Positions 16,631-24,765 of a stretch of DNA of 39,279 bases are shown piece by piece. The DNA is from a bacterium UBP11_UBA4055 (lineage in GTDB: Bacteria > UBA4055). The notes beneath the pieces were generated by a model that was not told where the DNA came from, ran no database searches, and saw only the letters and a program-made list of their open reading frames with translations. The translations under genes and the position numbers were made by a program. The DNA is taken from NCBI GenBank assembly GCA_002382735.1, contig DFZN01000043.1, positions 143,796 to 183,074 of the forward strand, written 5' to 3'. Positions within the stretch are counted from its first letter, which is position 1, and the number at the start of each line of letters is the position of its first letter.

Positions 16631-16843
16631 TTTCCTTCTCCTTTCTTTTAAGAGTTAATTTATTATAAACAATCCTATTATTAATATTATATCTGTCGAT
16701 AAGTGTACAGTTTTAAAAACACCGTTTATTTTGTAAGATACATTGCTGTTTATTTTTTTTATCCTGTTCATATCAGATGTTTTTAATGTTCATAAATCCC
16801 AATTAATTCTATTCACAACCGACCGATGTTAACAAGTGGATAA
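16631..16843. other. Probable origin of replication (dnaA-dnaN spacer)
   Basis: This AT-rich spacer lies between dnaA and dnaN, with three near-consensus DnaA boxes. They are TTATCGACA on the minus strand (16694-16702), CTATTCACA on the plus strand (16809-16817) and TTATCCACT on the minus strand (16835-16843, overlapping the last codons of dnaA). Each differs from TTATNCACA at one base. The stretch 16660-16692 (TTATTATAAAC, TATTATTAATATTATA) is a candidate unwinding element. Only three boxes are seen, so the origin could extend or lie elsewhere. The spacer upstream of dnaA has no boxes. Confidence 0.55.
16686..16714 (-). promoter_or_regulatory. Possible dnaN promoter with a DnaA box in its spacer
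   Basis: On the minus strand a perfect -10 (TATAAT, 16686-16691) lies 56 bases before dnaN. The -35 position 17 bases upstream (16709-16714, AAAACT) is poor. A DnaA box (TTATCGACA, 16694-16702) fills the spacer. A weak -35 with an activator or repressor site between the elements suggests control of dnaN by DnaA. Confidence 0.4.
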
Positions 16844-18205
16844 GTTAATAACATTCAGTATTTCTTCTATCATTTTCGTTGTTTCCGGATTTTTTGTGTT
16901 GAGTTGTTTTTGTATTTTTGCAGCTGCGTGAGAAACAGTACTGTGCTCCCTGTTGCCGAAATGCACTCCAATACTGGTCGTGGTTGATTTCAGCTGAGTT
17001 GTGCAGAGATACATGGCGACTGCCCGTGCTTCGGCTACCTCTTTTGTACGCGTTTTCTTTATAAGCAGATCTTTCGGTATCGAGAAAAATTCGGAAACTA
17101 TGTCCTGTATCTTGTCAATATTCAGCGACGATTTTTTTGAAGTGATAAGCTCTTTTAATATCTCTTTTGCTTTATTTATTGATATGTCCTTATTGAAATG
17201 AGAATAATAGAAATACAGTTTTTTTACGGCGCCCTCAAGGTCTCTGACATTCGTGTTTATATTGTTGGCGATGAACATAACGATATCATCTTCGAGAGTG
17301 AAATTTATCTCTTCCGCCTTAAGTCTTATTATGGCAGCCCTTGTCTCCAGGTCAGGAGGTCTTACATCGGTAATAAGACCCATCTTAAATCTTGATTTCA
17401 GCCTGTCGTCAAGCTCATGGATCTCATTTGGATGAAAATCGGAAGTAAGAACTATCTGTCCGCCGCTGTTGTAAATATAGTTGAAGATATGGAAAAGCTC
17501 TTCCATACTCTTGTCTTTTTTGGCGAAGAACTGTATATCGTCTATTATGATCAGGTCTTTGGTTCTCAGATAGGCTTTGTATTCATCGATAGTTTTGTTC
17601 TTGATGTGATTTATTATCTGGAAAACGAAGATATCGGAAGTCATATAAAGTATCTTCATCCCCGGATCATGACTGAAAACATGGTTGCCGATAGCGGACA
17701 CAAGATGGGTCTTACCCAGACCGACCCCTCCGAAGATCAAAAGCGGGTTATACTGTGTCTTTTTAATATTCTGTGCGACCTGCTGAGATGAAACATACGC
17801 CGTCTCGTTGCCATTGCCCATTACAAAATTCTCAAAAGTATATTTGGGGTTTAACGAGGTTTCCTTGTATGGTGCGACTCTTCCCTTATGAAGTTCTTTG
17901 GCCTTTTTTACGATAGTCTCGGTTTCCGTTCTGGATTCAAAGCTGAAATCCGTGTCGGAGTCGATCAGGAACTTAATGCTGATGCTGTCATTGGCAAGAA
18001 TATCCTTCAAAGTCTTTTCAAAAACAGATCTGTACTGTCCCCTTATATAATCGATATGTATCTTTGAGGGTACCTGGAAAGAAACTACATTACCTTCTAT
18101 ATTAACCACTTTCACCGGTTTTATCCATGTATTGAAAGAGTTCTGGTTCAGAAAGCTCTTTATCTTTTCCTTGAATTGTGTTTCAACTTTATTTAATTCG
18201 CTCAT
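16829..18205 (-). CDS. dnaA: Chromosomal replication initiator protein DnaA
   Basis: This AAA+ initiator binds DnaA boxes and opens the origin. It has 458 residues. Domain I (1-80) has the FNTWIKPV motif that contacts DnaB, followed by a short linker. The AAA+ core begins at NPKYTFENFV, with Walker A GGVGLGKTH (159-167), Walker B LIIIDDIQF and sensor LKSRF. Domain IV ends with the signature NREHSTVSHAAAKI. The last codons overlap a DnaA box. The ATG at 18205 has only a weak ribosome site (GGAAACGG). Confidence 0.97.
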   Translation of the reverse strand: MSELNKVETQFKEKIKSFLNQNSFNTWIKPVKVVNIEGNVVSFQVPSKIHIDYIRGQYRSVFEKTLKDILANDSISIKFLIDSDTDFSFESRTETETIVKKAKELHKGRVAPYKETSLNPKYTFENFVMGNGNETAYVSSQQVAQNIKKTQYNPLLIFGGVGLGKTHLVSAIGNHVFSHDPGMKILYMTSDIFVFQIINHIKNKTIDEYKAYLRTKDLIIIDDIQFFAKKDKSMEELFHIFNYIYNSGGQIVLTSDFHPNEIHELDDRLKSRFKMGLITDVRPPDLETRAAIIRLKAEEINFTLEDDIVMFIANNINTNVRDLEGAVKKLYFYYSHFNKDISINKAKEILKELITSKKSSLNIDKIQDIVSEFFSIPKDLLIKKTRTKEVAEARAVAMYLCTTQLKSTTTSIGVHFGNREHSTVSHAAAKIQKQLNTKNPETTKMIEEILNVINLSTC

Positions 18206-18248
18206 AGCCCGTTTCCATATACTTTGACTTCAACATATTAGGTTAAGT

Positions 18249-18276
18249 AATATAAGGAATATAAACTTTCTTGCAA
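18249..18276 (-). promoter_or_regulatory. Predicted dnaA promoter
   Basis: On the minus strand TTGCAA (18271-18276) and TATATT (18249-18254) are separated by 16 bases, about 45 bases before the dnaA ATG. No DnaA box is seen close to it. Confidence 0.5.
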
Positions 18277-18288
18277 GTAAAAATTTGC

Positions 18289-19395
18289 TTAATTTGACTT
18301 AAAAAAGACCGAATGGATTTCACTTATCGTCTCTTTTTTCATATCATTTTCAAAAAAGATCTCGAATTTAATATCAGTCAGATCAAAACCGAGTATTTTG
18401 GAAGATAAAGACACTATTTCATACATCCTGCGGATCTTGTCCGGTTCGCTCTTTATTCCGGAACCTGCTACGGCGACAGAGCAGCACTTTTCTTCACCCT
18501 GACGGGCACGACGGTCAAAAACAGAAAGCGCGGAATCACCGCATTTCTGACAGAATCTCAGAGATGATAACTCTTTTGAAAGAACATCCTCCGCTTCAGA
18601 AGTTCTGTAGCTCAGTTTATCGTTATATACGAGCGAAGCGAATTTATTATTGTTCAGCGAACCTTTGCCGGTGATCACGGTTCCTGTTTCCCCGGTCCAG
18701 CTCATCCCGGTCGTAATGCTGACGCCCAGTCTTTTGGCGTATTCGACGGCTGAGTCTTTTAAAACTTTCGCTCCGAGTGACGATATCGTCAGCATCGTGT
18801 CGTAGTCAAGTTCCCTGATCATGACCGGATCATCGCAGATTCTGGGGTCAGCGCTGTAAACTCCGGCAACATCGGAGTATATCTCACACATGTCTGCGCT
18901 CAGTGCCGCAGCCATCGCCACGGCGGTGGTGTCAGAGCCGCCCCTGCCGAGCGTCGTGATCTCCTTCTCCGTGCTCACGCCCTGAAAGCCGGCGATTATG
19001 GGTATTTTGCCGCCGTTCAGGGCATCGACGAGCCTGTCACCCTTTATCTCGAGTATCCGGGCGTTCCTGTGATTATTATCTGTAATCAGCCCGATCTGGG
19101 AGCCGGTGAAGGAGACAGCGAGGCCGGGGCGCATCGAGTTGACGGCGATTGCCATAAGTGATATCGATTCCCTTTCCCCGATAGAGATGAGCATATCCAT
19201 CTCTCTCGGCGTCGGGTTGTCCGAAACTGCCATGGCTTTAGCTTCGAGCGCATTCGTAGTCTGTCCCATCGCAGACACGACTATCACCAGCCTGTCGCCC
19301 GAATCGTGTCTTTCAACGATCCTACCAGCTATCTTTTTTATCAGTTCAGGGGTCGCGAGGCTGCTTCCGCCGTATTTCTGCACAATCAGAGCCAC
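18289..19395 (-). CDS. Aspartate kinase with shortened regulatory region
   Basis: The enzyme phosphorylates aspartate, the entry step to lysine, threonine and methionine. The catalytic domain (1-250) is standard: QKYGGSSLATPELI at the N-terminus, FTGSQIGLITD, LGRGGSDTTAVAMAAAL and YSDVAGVYSADPRI. At 368 residues it is about 35-40 shorter than monofunctional aspartate kinases with two ACT domains. The part that should be ACT1 is reduced and odd, with a cysteine-bearing stretch (RFCQKCGDS, EEKCCSVAVAGSG). A recognisable ACT2-like end follows (VAVAGSGIKSEPDKIRRMYEIVS). It should be active, but feedback by lysine or threonine may be altered. It starts three bases after tdh, as the second gene of that operon. 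Confidence 0.88.
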   Translation of the reverse strand: MALIVQKYGGSSLATPELIKKIAGRIVERHDSGDRLVIVVSAMGQTTNALEAKAMAVSDNPTPREMDMLISIGERESISLMAIAVNSMRPGLAVSFTGSQIGLITDNNHRNARILEIKGDRLVDALNGGKIPIIAGFQGVSTEKEITTLGRGGSDTTAVAMAAALSADMCEIYSDVAGVYSADPRICDDPVMIRELDYDTMLTISSLGAKVLKDSAVEYAKRLGVSITTGMSWTGETGTVITGKGSLNNNKFASLVYNDKLSYRTSEAEDVLSKELSSLRFCQKCGDSALSVFDRRARQGEEKCCSVAVAGSGIKSEPDKIRRMYEIVSLSSKILGFDLTDIKFEIFFENDMKKETISEIHSVFFKSN

Positions 19396-19398
19396 GGT

Positions 19399-20430
19399 CT
19401 ATTCCCACTCAAGTATAACTTTTCCGCTTTCGCCTGTTTCCATGACATCGAAGCCTTTCTGGAAATCATCCACCTTGAAATGATGCGTGATGATCGGGCT
19501 CAGGTCAAGACCGGCAATGAGCATCTGCTCCATTTTATACCAGGTTTCGAACATCTCCCTTCCGTATATTCCTTTGAGCGTGAGAGCTTTAAAGATAATG
19601 TCGTTCCAGCTCACCTGAGCAGTTGACGGAAGGAGACCGAGAAGCGCGATCTTGGACCCGTTGTACATATTCGCGATCATGTCGCTGAAAGCCGCAGGCG
19701 ACCCGCTCATTTCAAGTCCGACATCGAATCCGACCATTCCGAGCTCTTTTTTTACATCGGCGATAGAGGTCTTCATAGGGTTTATCGCTCTCGTGGCACC
19801 CATTTTTCTTGCGATGTCAAGTCTGTATTCGCTTATGTCGGTCACGACGATGTGTCTTGCTCCCGCAAAGCGGCAGATCGCGACGGCCATTGAACCTATC
19901 AGACCCGCGCCGGTAATGAGCACATCCTCGCCTATTACGGGGAAGGAAAGAGCGGTATGCGTGGCGTTGCCGAAAGGGTCCATTATGGCTATATAATCAT
20001 CAGAGACAGAAGGATTGATCTTCATGACATTCTCGGCGGGTACTTTGAGGTATTCGGCGAACGCGCCGTCGATATTCACCCCAATGCCGACAGTGTTCTC
20101 GCAGACATGCTTTTTTCCCCGCCTGCAGTTCCTGCAGTTCCCGCAGGCGATATGACCTTCGCCGGTCACCCTTTCGCCCACCCTGAAATGTTTTACACCC
20201 TCGCCCATGGCCGCGACCGTCCCGACATATTCATGCCCGATCGTCTGTCCTACCGTTATAGTTCTCTGAGACCACTCGTCCCATTTATAGATGTGAAGGT
20301 CAGTTCCGCAGATAGCGGTCTTTTTGATCTTTATCAGCACATCGTTTATGCCTATTTCGGGAATGTCCTTTTCCGTCATCCAAAGCCCCTTTTCAGGCTT
20401 TAATTTTGCCAGCACTTTCATTTTTGCCAT
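19399..20430 (-). CDS. tdh: L-threonine 3-dehydrogenase
   Basis: This zinc- and NAD-dependent enzyme oxidises L-threonine to 2-amino-3-ketobutyrate. From ATG 20430 (AAGGGG seven bases upstream) it has 343 residues, almost the length of E. coli Tdh. Catalytic zinc ligands are Cys41 (AICGTDLHIYKWDEW) and His66-Glu67 (GHEY). Structural zinc ligands are Cys96, 99, 102 and 110. The NAD fold has TGAGLIGSMAVAICRFAGA. The long family motif DLHIYKWDEW separates it from sorbitol and alcohol dehydrogenases. Downstream in the same operon is aspartate kinase, not the usual kbl ligase. Confidence 0.93.
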   Translation of the reverse strand: MAKMKVLAKLKPEKGLWMTEKDIPEIGINDVLIKIKKTAICGTDLHIYKWDEWSQRTITVGQTIGHEYVGTVAAMGEGVKHFRVGERVTGEGHIACGNCRNCRRGKKHVCENTVGIGVNIDGAFAEYLKVPAENVMKINPSVSDDYIAIMDPFGNATHTALSFPVIGEDVLITGAGLIGSMAVAICRFAGARHIVVTDISEYRLDIARKMGATRAINPMKTSIADVKKELGMVGFDVGLEMSGSPAAFSDMIANMYNGSKIALLGLLPSTAQVSWNDIIFKALTLKGIYGREMFETWYKMEQMLIAGLDLSPIITHHFKVDDFQKGFDVMETGESGKVILEWE

Positions 20431-20461
20431 TTTATGCCCCTTTAGAGTTTTATTTGAATGA

Positions 20462-20490
20462 AATTTAATAAATGATGTAGCCACTTGCAA
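20462..20490 (-). promoter_or_regulatory. Predicted tdh promoter
   Basis: On the minus strand TTGCAA (20485-20490) and TAAATT (20462-20467) are separated by 17 bases, about 32 bases before the tdh ATG. Confidence 0.45.
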
Positions 20491-20530
20491 ACAGTTCCTC
20501 GAAATAATTGTGTTTAAACAACCAGAAATA

Positions 20531-22006
20531 TTAAAGTAGAGGTGCAGTCATGTAAGCAGCCCGTGAAATTATTTTGAACCATAACGGCTGATTTTCAGCA
20601 TCATTTTTTTCCATTATTCTCGATCTGACAAAATCATCTTTAAACACCTTCTCTGTCTGCTTAGCAAAACTACTGTCTAAGACAACTGCGGTGATCTCGA
20701 AATTCAATCTGAAGGACCGGTTGTCGAGATTGACTGTGCCGACCCCGACAATCGAACTGTCAACAAGAAAGGATTTTCCATGAAGAAAACCTTCATGATA
20801 TCTGTAAACTTTAATATCCGCGTCGAGTATTGAACTTACGAAAGCGTATGCAGCATAATATACGAGAATATGGTCGGGTTTTTCGGGAATCAGGATTCTC
20901 ACATCCACTCCCCGGAAAGCCGCAAGTTTTAAAGCTTTCATAACTCCTTCGTCCGGAACAAAGTACGGGCTTGAGATCCATACCCTTTCTTTTGCGGAGT
21001 TAAGAATGTGCTGTATGAGCAGACTTGCCGTTTCGAATTTATCGGTCGGCCCGGACGGAATGACAAGAACAGGAATATCTGAGCGGCACGAAGAGACAGG
21101 CGTCCAGTCAAGTTCCGGAACTTCGTTTTTTATCCAGTACCAGTCCTCAATAAAGGATATTTGGAGCGCAAGAACTGCAGGACCTCGCAGGGCCAAATGT
21201 GTGTCGCGCCATTTACCCGTCCGTGAATTTTCTTTTAAATATTCATCCGCAACATTCAAGCCGCCGATCCATCCTTTCTCTCCATCCGCGATCACGATTT
21301 TTCTGTGATTGCGGAAATTTATCTGGTAACTGAATACCCATCCGCGTCCCGATCTGAATCTGCATGTTTTAACCCCGGCCGATTCGAGTTCGTTTAAAAA
21401 AGATGAAGGAAGTGAATGGCTACCTATGGCGTCATACATAAATAAAACCTTAATGCCTTCCTCAGCTTTTTTTATTAGCTTATTTTTCAACTCCCGGCCG
21501 ATTGAGTCGTCTTTTACGATATAGAACTGGACAAGCAGATATTTTTCGGCTGAATCTATACCCTCAAAAATGCTTTTATATGTATCTTTTCCGTCTATCA
21601 GAAGTTCAACCTCGTTGTTCTTTAAAAACGGCATTCGTGCAAGTTTTTCAAGAGCAGGTATTATTTCAAATTTATCCCTTCCTTCAAATATGTACGGTGT
21701 GACAGATACCTGTTTCTCCTGAAGAACAGCCCTAAGAACTGAATCCTTTTCCCGCATATCGGTTATTTCACCACGAAATTTAGGACTTCCAAAAAGCCAG
21801 TATGCAGGGACCGCAACATAAGGAAAGGTATTGAGAGACACTATCCACGCGACCGTTCCGGGAGCGGTACGGGATGACATGAGAGCATTGATCGAAGAAA
21901 GAAAACCGAGGATGTGAAAAGATATTATTATTAAACCGACCACGATATTTTTCCGTTTGATGAGCGGTTTTTTTTGTGTTTGAATTTTATTTTCGACCTT
22001 TCCCAT
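20531..22006 (-). CDS. cls: Cardiolipin synthase (phospholipase D family)
   Basis: The enzyme joins two phosphatidylglycerols to make cardiolipin at the inner membrane. It has 491 residues with two N-terminal membrane helices (about 21-40 and 50-72). There are two HKD motifs: HRKIVIAD at 234-241 followed by IGGLNVADEY, and HGKSFLVD at 409-416 followed by GTVNLDNRSF. These match ClsA-type enzymes. No good ribosome binding site precedes the ATG at 22006, so the start is uncertain. It is transcribed alone, divergent from comM. Confidence 0.92.
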   Translation of the reverse strand: MGKVENKIQTQKKPLIKRKNIVVGLIIISFHILGFLSSINALMSSRTAPGTVAWIVSLNTFPYVAVPAYWLFGSPKFRGEITDMREKDSVLRAVLQEKQVSVTPYIFEGRDKFEIIPALEKLARMPFLKNNEVELLIDGKDTYKSIFEGIDSAEKYLLVQFYIVKDDSIGRELKNKLIKKAEEGIKVLFMYDAIGSHSLPSSFLNELESAGVKTCRFRSGRGWVFSYQINFRNHRKIVIADGEKGWIGGLNVADEYLKENSRTGKWRDTHLALRGPAVLALQISFIEDWYWIKNEVPELDWTPVSSCRSDIPVLVIPSGPTDKFETASLLIQHILNSAKERVWISSPYFVPDEGVMKALKLAAFRGVDVRILIPEKPDHILVYYAAYAFVSSILDADIKVYRYHEGFLHGKSFLVDSSIVGVGTVNLDNRSFRLNFEITAVVLDSSFAKQTEKVFKDDFVRSRIMEKNDAENQPLWFKIISRAAYMTAPLL

Positions 22007-22087
22007 GGCATTAAATATAAACTTTTTACAAGGTCAAAACAAGAGACTATATTAACTGCAATATTTCAAAGAATATCAGATTTCTGT

Positions 22088-22116
22088 TTGACTTTAATGC
22101 TCAAATAGAGTAATTT
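22088..22116 (+). promoter_or_regulatory. Predicted comM operon promoter
   Basis: TTGACT (22088-22093) and TAATTT (22111-22116) are separated by 17 bases, about 26 bases before the comM ATG, in the divergent spacer shared with cls. Confidence 0.5.
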
Positions 22117-22142
22117 TAAAGCTATGTTTGAAGGAGTATCAA

Positions 22143-23669
22143 ATGCTGGCTAAAGTACTTTCTGCGGCCGTGATAGGTCTTGACGCTTTTACGGTGGAGG
22201 TCGAAACCCACTTAGAAAGGGGACTTCCCGGTCTTTCGATCGTCGGATTACCCGATAATGTGGTAAAGGAGAGCAAGGACAGGATAAACGCGGCTATCAA
22301 GAACTCGGGTTATGTTTTCCCTTTGAAAAAGATCACGGTAAACCTAGCGCCGGCGGACATAAAGAAAGAAGGTTCTTCCTATGACCTTCCGATAGCGGTG
22401 GCGATACTCGGGGCGACAGGCCAGCTGGATATTGAGAACACAAAAGATTTTCTGATACTGGGAGAACTATCTCTCGACGGGACGGTGAGGCCGGTCAAAG
22501 GCGCACTTCCGATAGCTGTAATGGCGGAAAAAAAGTATAAAGGGATAATTCTGCCCGAAGAGAACGCTGATGAGGCCGCTGTAATTCCGGGAATAAAAAT
22601 ATATCCCGTATCGAGCCTGAAAGAGGTGCTGGATCTCTTCGCGGACATCTCCAAGGCCGAACCGAGACATGTGGATGTGAAAAAACTGTTCGACGAGATG
22701 AATCATTGGGAGCTTGATTTTTCCGAAGTGAAGGGGCAGTACCATGTTAAAAGAGCGCTCGAGATAGCTGCTGCGGGCGGACACAACATCCTGATGATAG
22801 GCCCGCCGGGAAGCGGAAAGTCCATGCTGTCCAAGAGGTTCGCCACCATACTGCCTAACCTGACGCTCGAGGAGGCGCTGGAGACCACGAAGATATACTC
22901 GGTGGCCGGGCTGCTGCCGCACAACAGGGGAATAGTAGCCACGAGGCCTTTCCGTTCCCCGCATCACTCCATTTCAGATTCCGCCCTCGTGGGCGGGGGC
23001 AGGTTCCCCAAGCCGGGCGAGATAAGCCTGGCACACAACGGGGTTCTCTTTCTTGACGAACTGCCCGAATTCCGCAAGAATGTGCTTGAAGTGATGCGCC
23101 AGCCCTTAGAGGACAGGGAGGTCACCATAGCCAGAGCGGCCTCGACCTTAAAATTCCCTTCGAATTTTATCATGGTGGCGGCGATGAACCCCTGTCCGTG
23201 CGGATATTACGGCGATCCCACAAGGGACTGCACCTGTCCTGTCCATAAGATCAAGAGTTATTTGAGCAGGATATCGGGCCCGTTAATGGACAGGATCGAC
23301 ATTCATATCGAGGTCCCGGCGCTAAAGTATGACGAGCTCGCGCAGAAAAAAGACGCGGAAAAGAGCGTAACGATCAGAGAGCGGGTCGTCAAAGCGCGAA
23401 ATGTTCAGAACGAAAGGTTTAAAGGAAGGAACATTTACTGCAATTCGGGAATGAACCAGAAGGACCTGAAAAAATACTGCGCTCTTGATGCCGCCTCAGA
23501 AAGTATCCTCAAAAGGGCTATCGAGACTCTTTCACTTTCGGCGAGGGCATACAACAGGATATTAAAGGTCGCAAGAACGATAGCCGACCTGAACGGAAAA
23601 GAAAACATATGCGCTGAACATATAGCCGAAGCGGTGCAGTACAGAAGCCTCGACAGGAAATATATTTAG
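22143..23669 (+). CDS. comM: YifB/ComM-family AAA+ ATPase (Mg-chelatase-like)
   Basis: ComM is a hexameric helicase that promotes branch migration when DNA from natural transformation is integrated, and most bacteria carry a homologue. From ATG 22143 (AAGGAG upstream) it has 508 residues. The N-terminal Lon-like domain (1-170) has LPGLSIVGLPDNVVKES. The AAA+ core has Walker A GPPGSGKS (220-227), the family motif RPFRSPHHSISDSALVGGG and Walker B GVLFLDELPEF. The cysteine-rich insert is NPCPCGYYGDPTRDCTCP. The C-terminus has LSLSARAYNRILKVARTIADL. It heads a + strand operon with the permease and the sulfatase-fold protein. Confidence 0.93.
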   Translation: MLAKVLSAAVIGLDAFTVEVETHLERGLPGLSIVGLPDNVVKESKDRINAAIKNSGYVFPLKKITVNLAPADIKKEGSSYDLPIAVAILGATGQLDIENTKDFLILGELSLDGTVRPVKGALPIAVMAEKKYKGIILPEENADEAAVIPGIKIYPVSSLKEVLDLFADISKAEPRHVDVKKLFDEMNHWELDFSEVKGQYHVKRALEIAAAGGHNILMIGPPGSGKSMLSKRFATILPNLTLEEALETTKIYSVAGLLPHNRGIVATRPFRSPHHSISDSALVGGGRFPKPGEISLAHNGVLFLDELPEFRKNVLEVMRQPLEDREVTIARAASTLKFPSNFIMVAAMNPCPCGYYGDPTRDCTCPVHKIKSYLSRISGPLMDRIDIHIEVPALKYDELAQKKDAEKSVTIRERVVKARNVQNERFKGRNIYCNSGMNQKDLKKYCALDAASESILKRAIETLSLSARAYNRILKVARTIADLNGKENICAEHIAEAVQYRSLDRKYI

Positions 23670-23682
23670 GAGGAAAAAACTC

Positions 23683-24765
23683 ATGAAAACTTTCAGAATC
23701 AATGACTATTTTTTTATAGGATTCCTTCTGCTCATATCTATGGCATTTTTAAAACTTCTGATCCCGTTTATGATAGATATATTCCTTGCTTTCGTTCTTT
23801 ACATTATTTTCAGAAAGCCTTTCGCTTATTTTCTGAAGAAGACAAAAAACAGAAAGCAGGCTTCGGCGATCACAATTACGCTTGTGATAATTGTCGTGAC
23901 CATTCCGCTTTTTTTTGTGGGCATGATGGTTTCTTTTGAGGCTACGGAGAACTACAAATTTCTTATGGAGAAAATGCCCGAAATACAGAAAATGTTAACC
24001 ACTGACTATTTAAAGGAGATGGCTCTCAAAATACCTTACTTCGGAGAATCTCTCGCGGAAGAAATAAGTAAGGTCGAATTGGAAAAGGTAAGAGAGGTCA
24101 GCAGCGATATCTTTATGTCTGTGAGCATATACACGATCAAATTTGTTCAATCGGCATTTTTGAATTTGACTTCCTTTGTAATCCATCTCTTCATTACTCC
24201 GTTCATCCTTTTCTTCCTGTTTCTTGAGGACAAAAAGCTTTCGAATAGGATCAGAAATGTGCTTCCATTTGAGCAGTCAGATGAGAATAAAGCGGTTAAG
24301 GAACTTATTAAAATTACAGACACAATTGTCATTTATACCTTCCTTATAGCCGTAGCTGAAGGAGTTTATGCCGGAGCTCTGTTTTCGATACTGGGGATCA
24401 GTTCTCCGTTCTTTTGGGGAGTGATAATGGTAATGCTGTCCATGATACCGGTATTAGGCTCCAACGGCGTGATCGTTCCCGTAGCGGTAATTCAGATCAT
24501 TATGGGAAATTACGCAAAAGGTATAATTCTTCTTGTTCTCGGAGCAGGTGCAGTTACCGTAAATCAGTTCATCATCAAACCCAAGATAGCGGGAGACAAT
24601 AGCGGGCTTCATCCTGTGTTTATGCTTGTTTCAACTGTCGGAGGTATTGCATGGTTCGGAATATCGGGATTTCTCGTGGGGCCTCTGATCGCCGCACTTA
24701 CGATCGTAGGCTGGGACCTGTTCGCTTCAAAATTTAAAGTAGTCAAGCCTGAAAAGGATGAATAA
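23683..24765 (+). CDS. AI-2E family transporter (PerM/YdiK type)
   Basis: This is a polytopic inner-membrane protein of 360 residues with about eight predicted helices: paired helices at the N-terminus, a soluble helical stretch around 85-150, and a C-terminal bundle. The family motif LFLEDKKLSNRIRNVLPF and the later PVLGSNGVIVPVAVIQIIMG and KPKIAGDNSGLHPVFMLVSTVGG are typical. Members export autoinducer-2 or act in sodium/proton or unknown transport, so the substrate is open. AGGAGG precedes the ATG. Its stop overlaps the next start by one base (TAATG). Confidence 0.88.
   Translation: MKTFRINDYFFIGFLLLISMAFLKLLIPFMIDIFLAFVLYIIFRKPFAYFLKKTKNRKQASAITITLVIIVVTIPLFFVGMMVSFEATENYKFLMEKMPEIQKMLTTDYLKEMALKIPYFGESLAEEISKVELEKVREVSSDIFMSVSIYTIKFVQSAFLNLTSFVIHLFITPFILFFLFLEDKKLSNRIRNVLPFEQSDENKAVKELIKITDTIVIYTFLIAVAEGVYAGALFSILGISSPFFWGVIMVMLSMIPVLGSNGVIVPVAVIQIIMGNYAKGIILLVLGAGAVTVNQFIIKPKIAGDNSGLHPVFMLVSTVGGIAWFGISGFLVGPLIAALTIVGWDLFASKFKVVKPEKDE

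Noticed and set aside
22467..23173. Minus-strand open frames inside comM
   Set aside because: They are overlapped completely by a highly conserved ATPase and have no recognisable domains.
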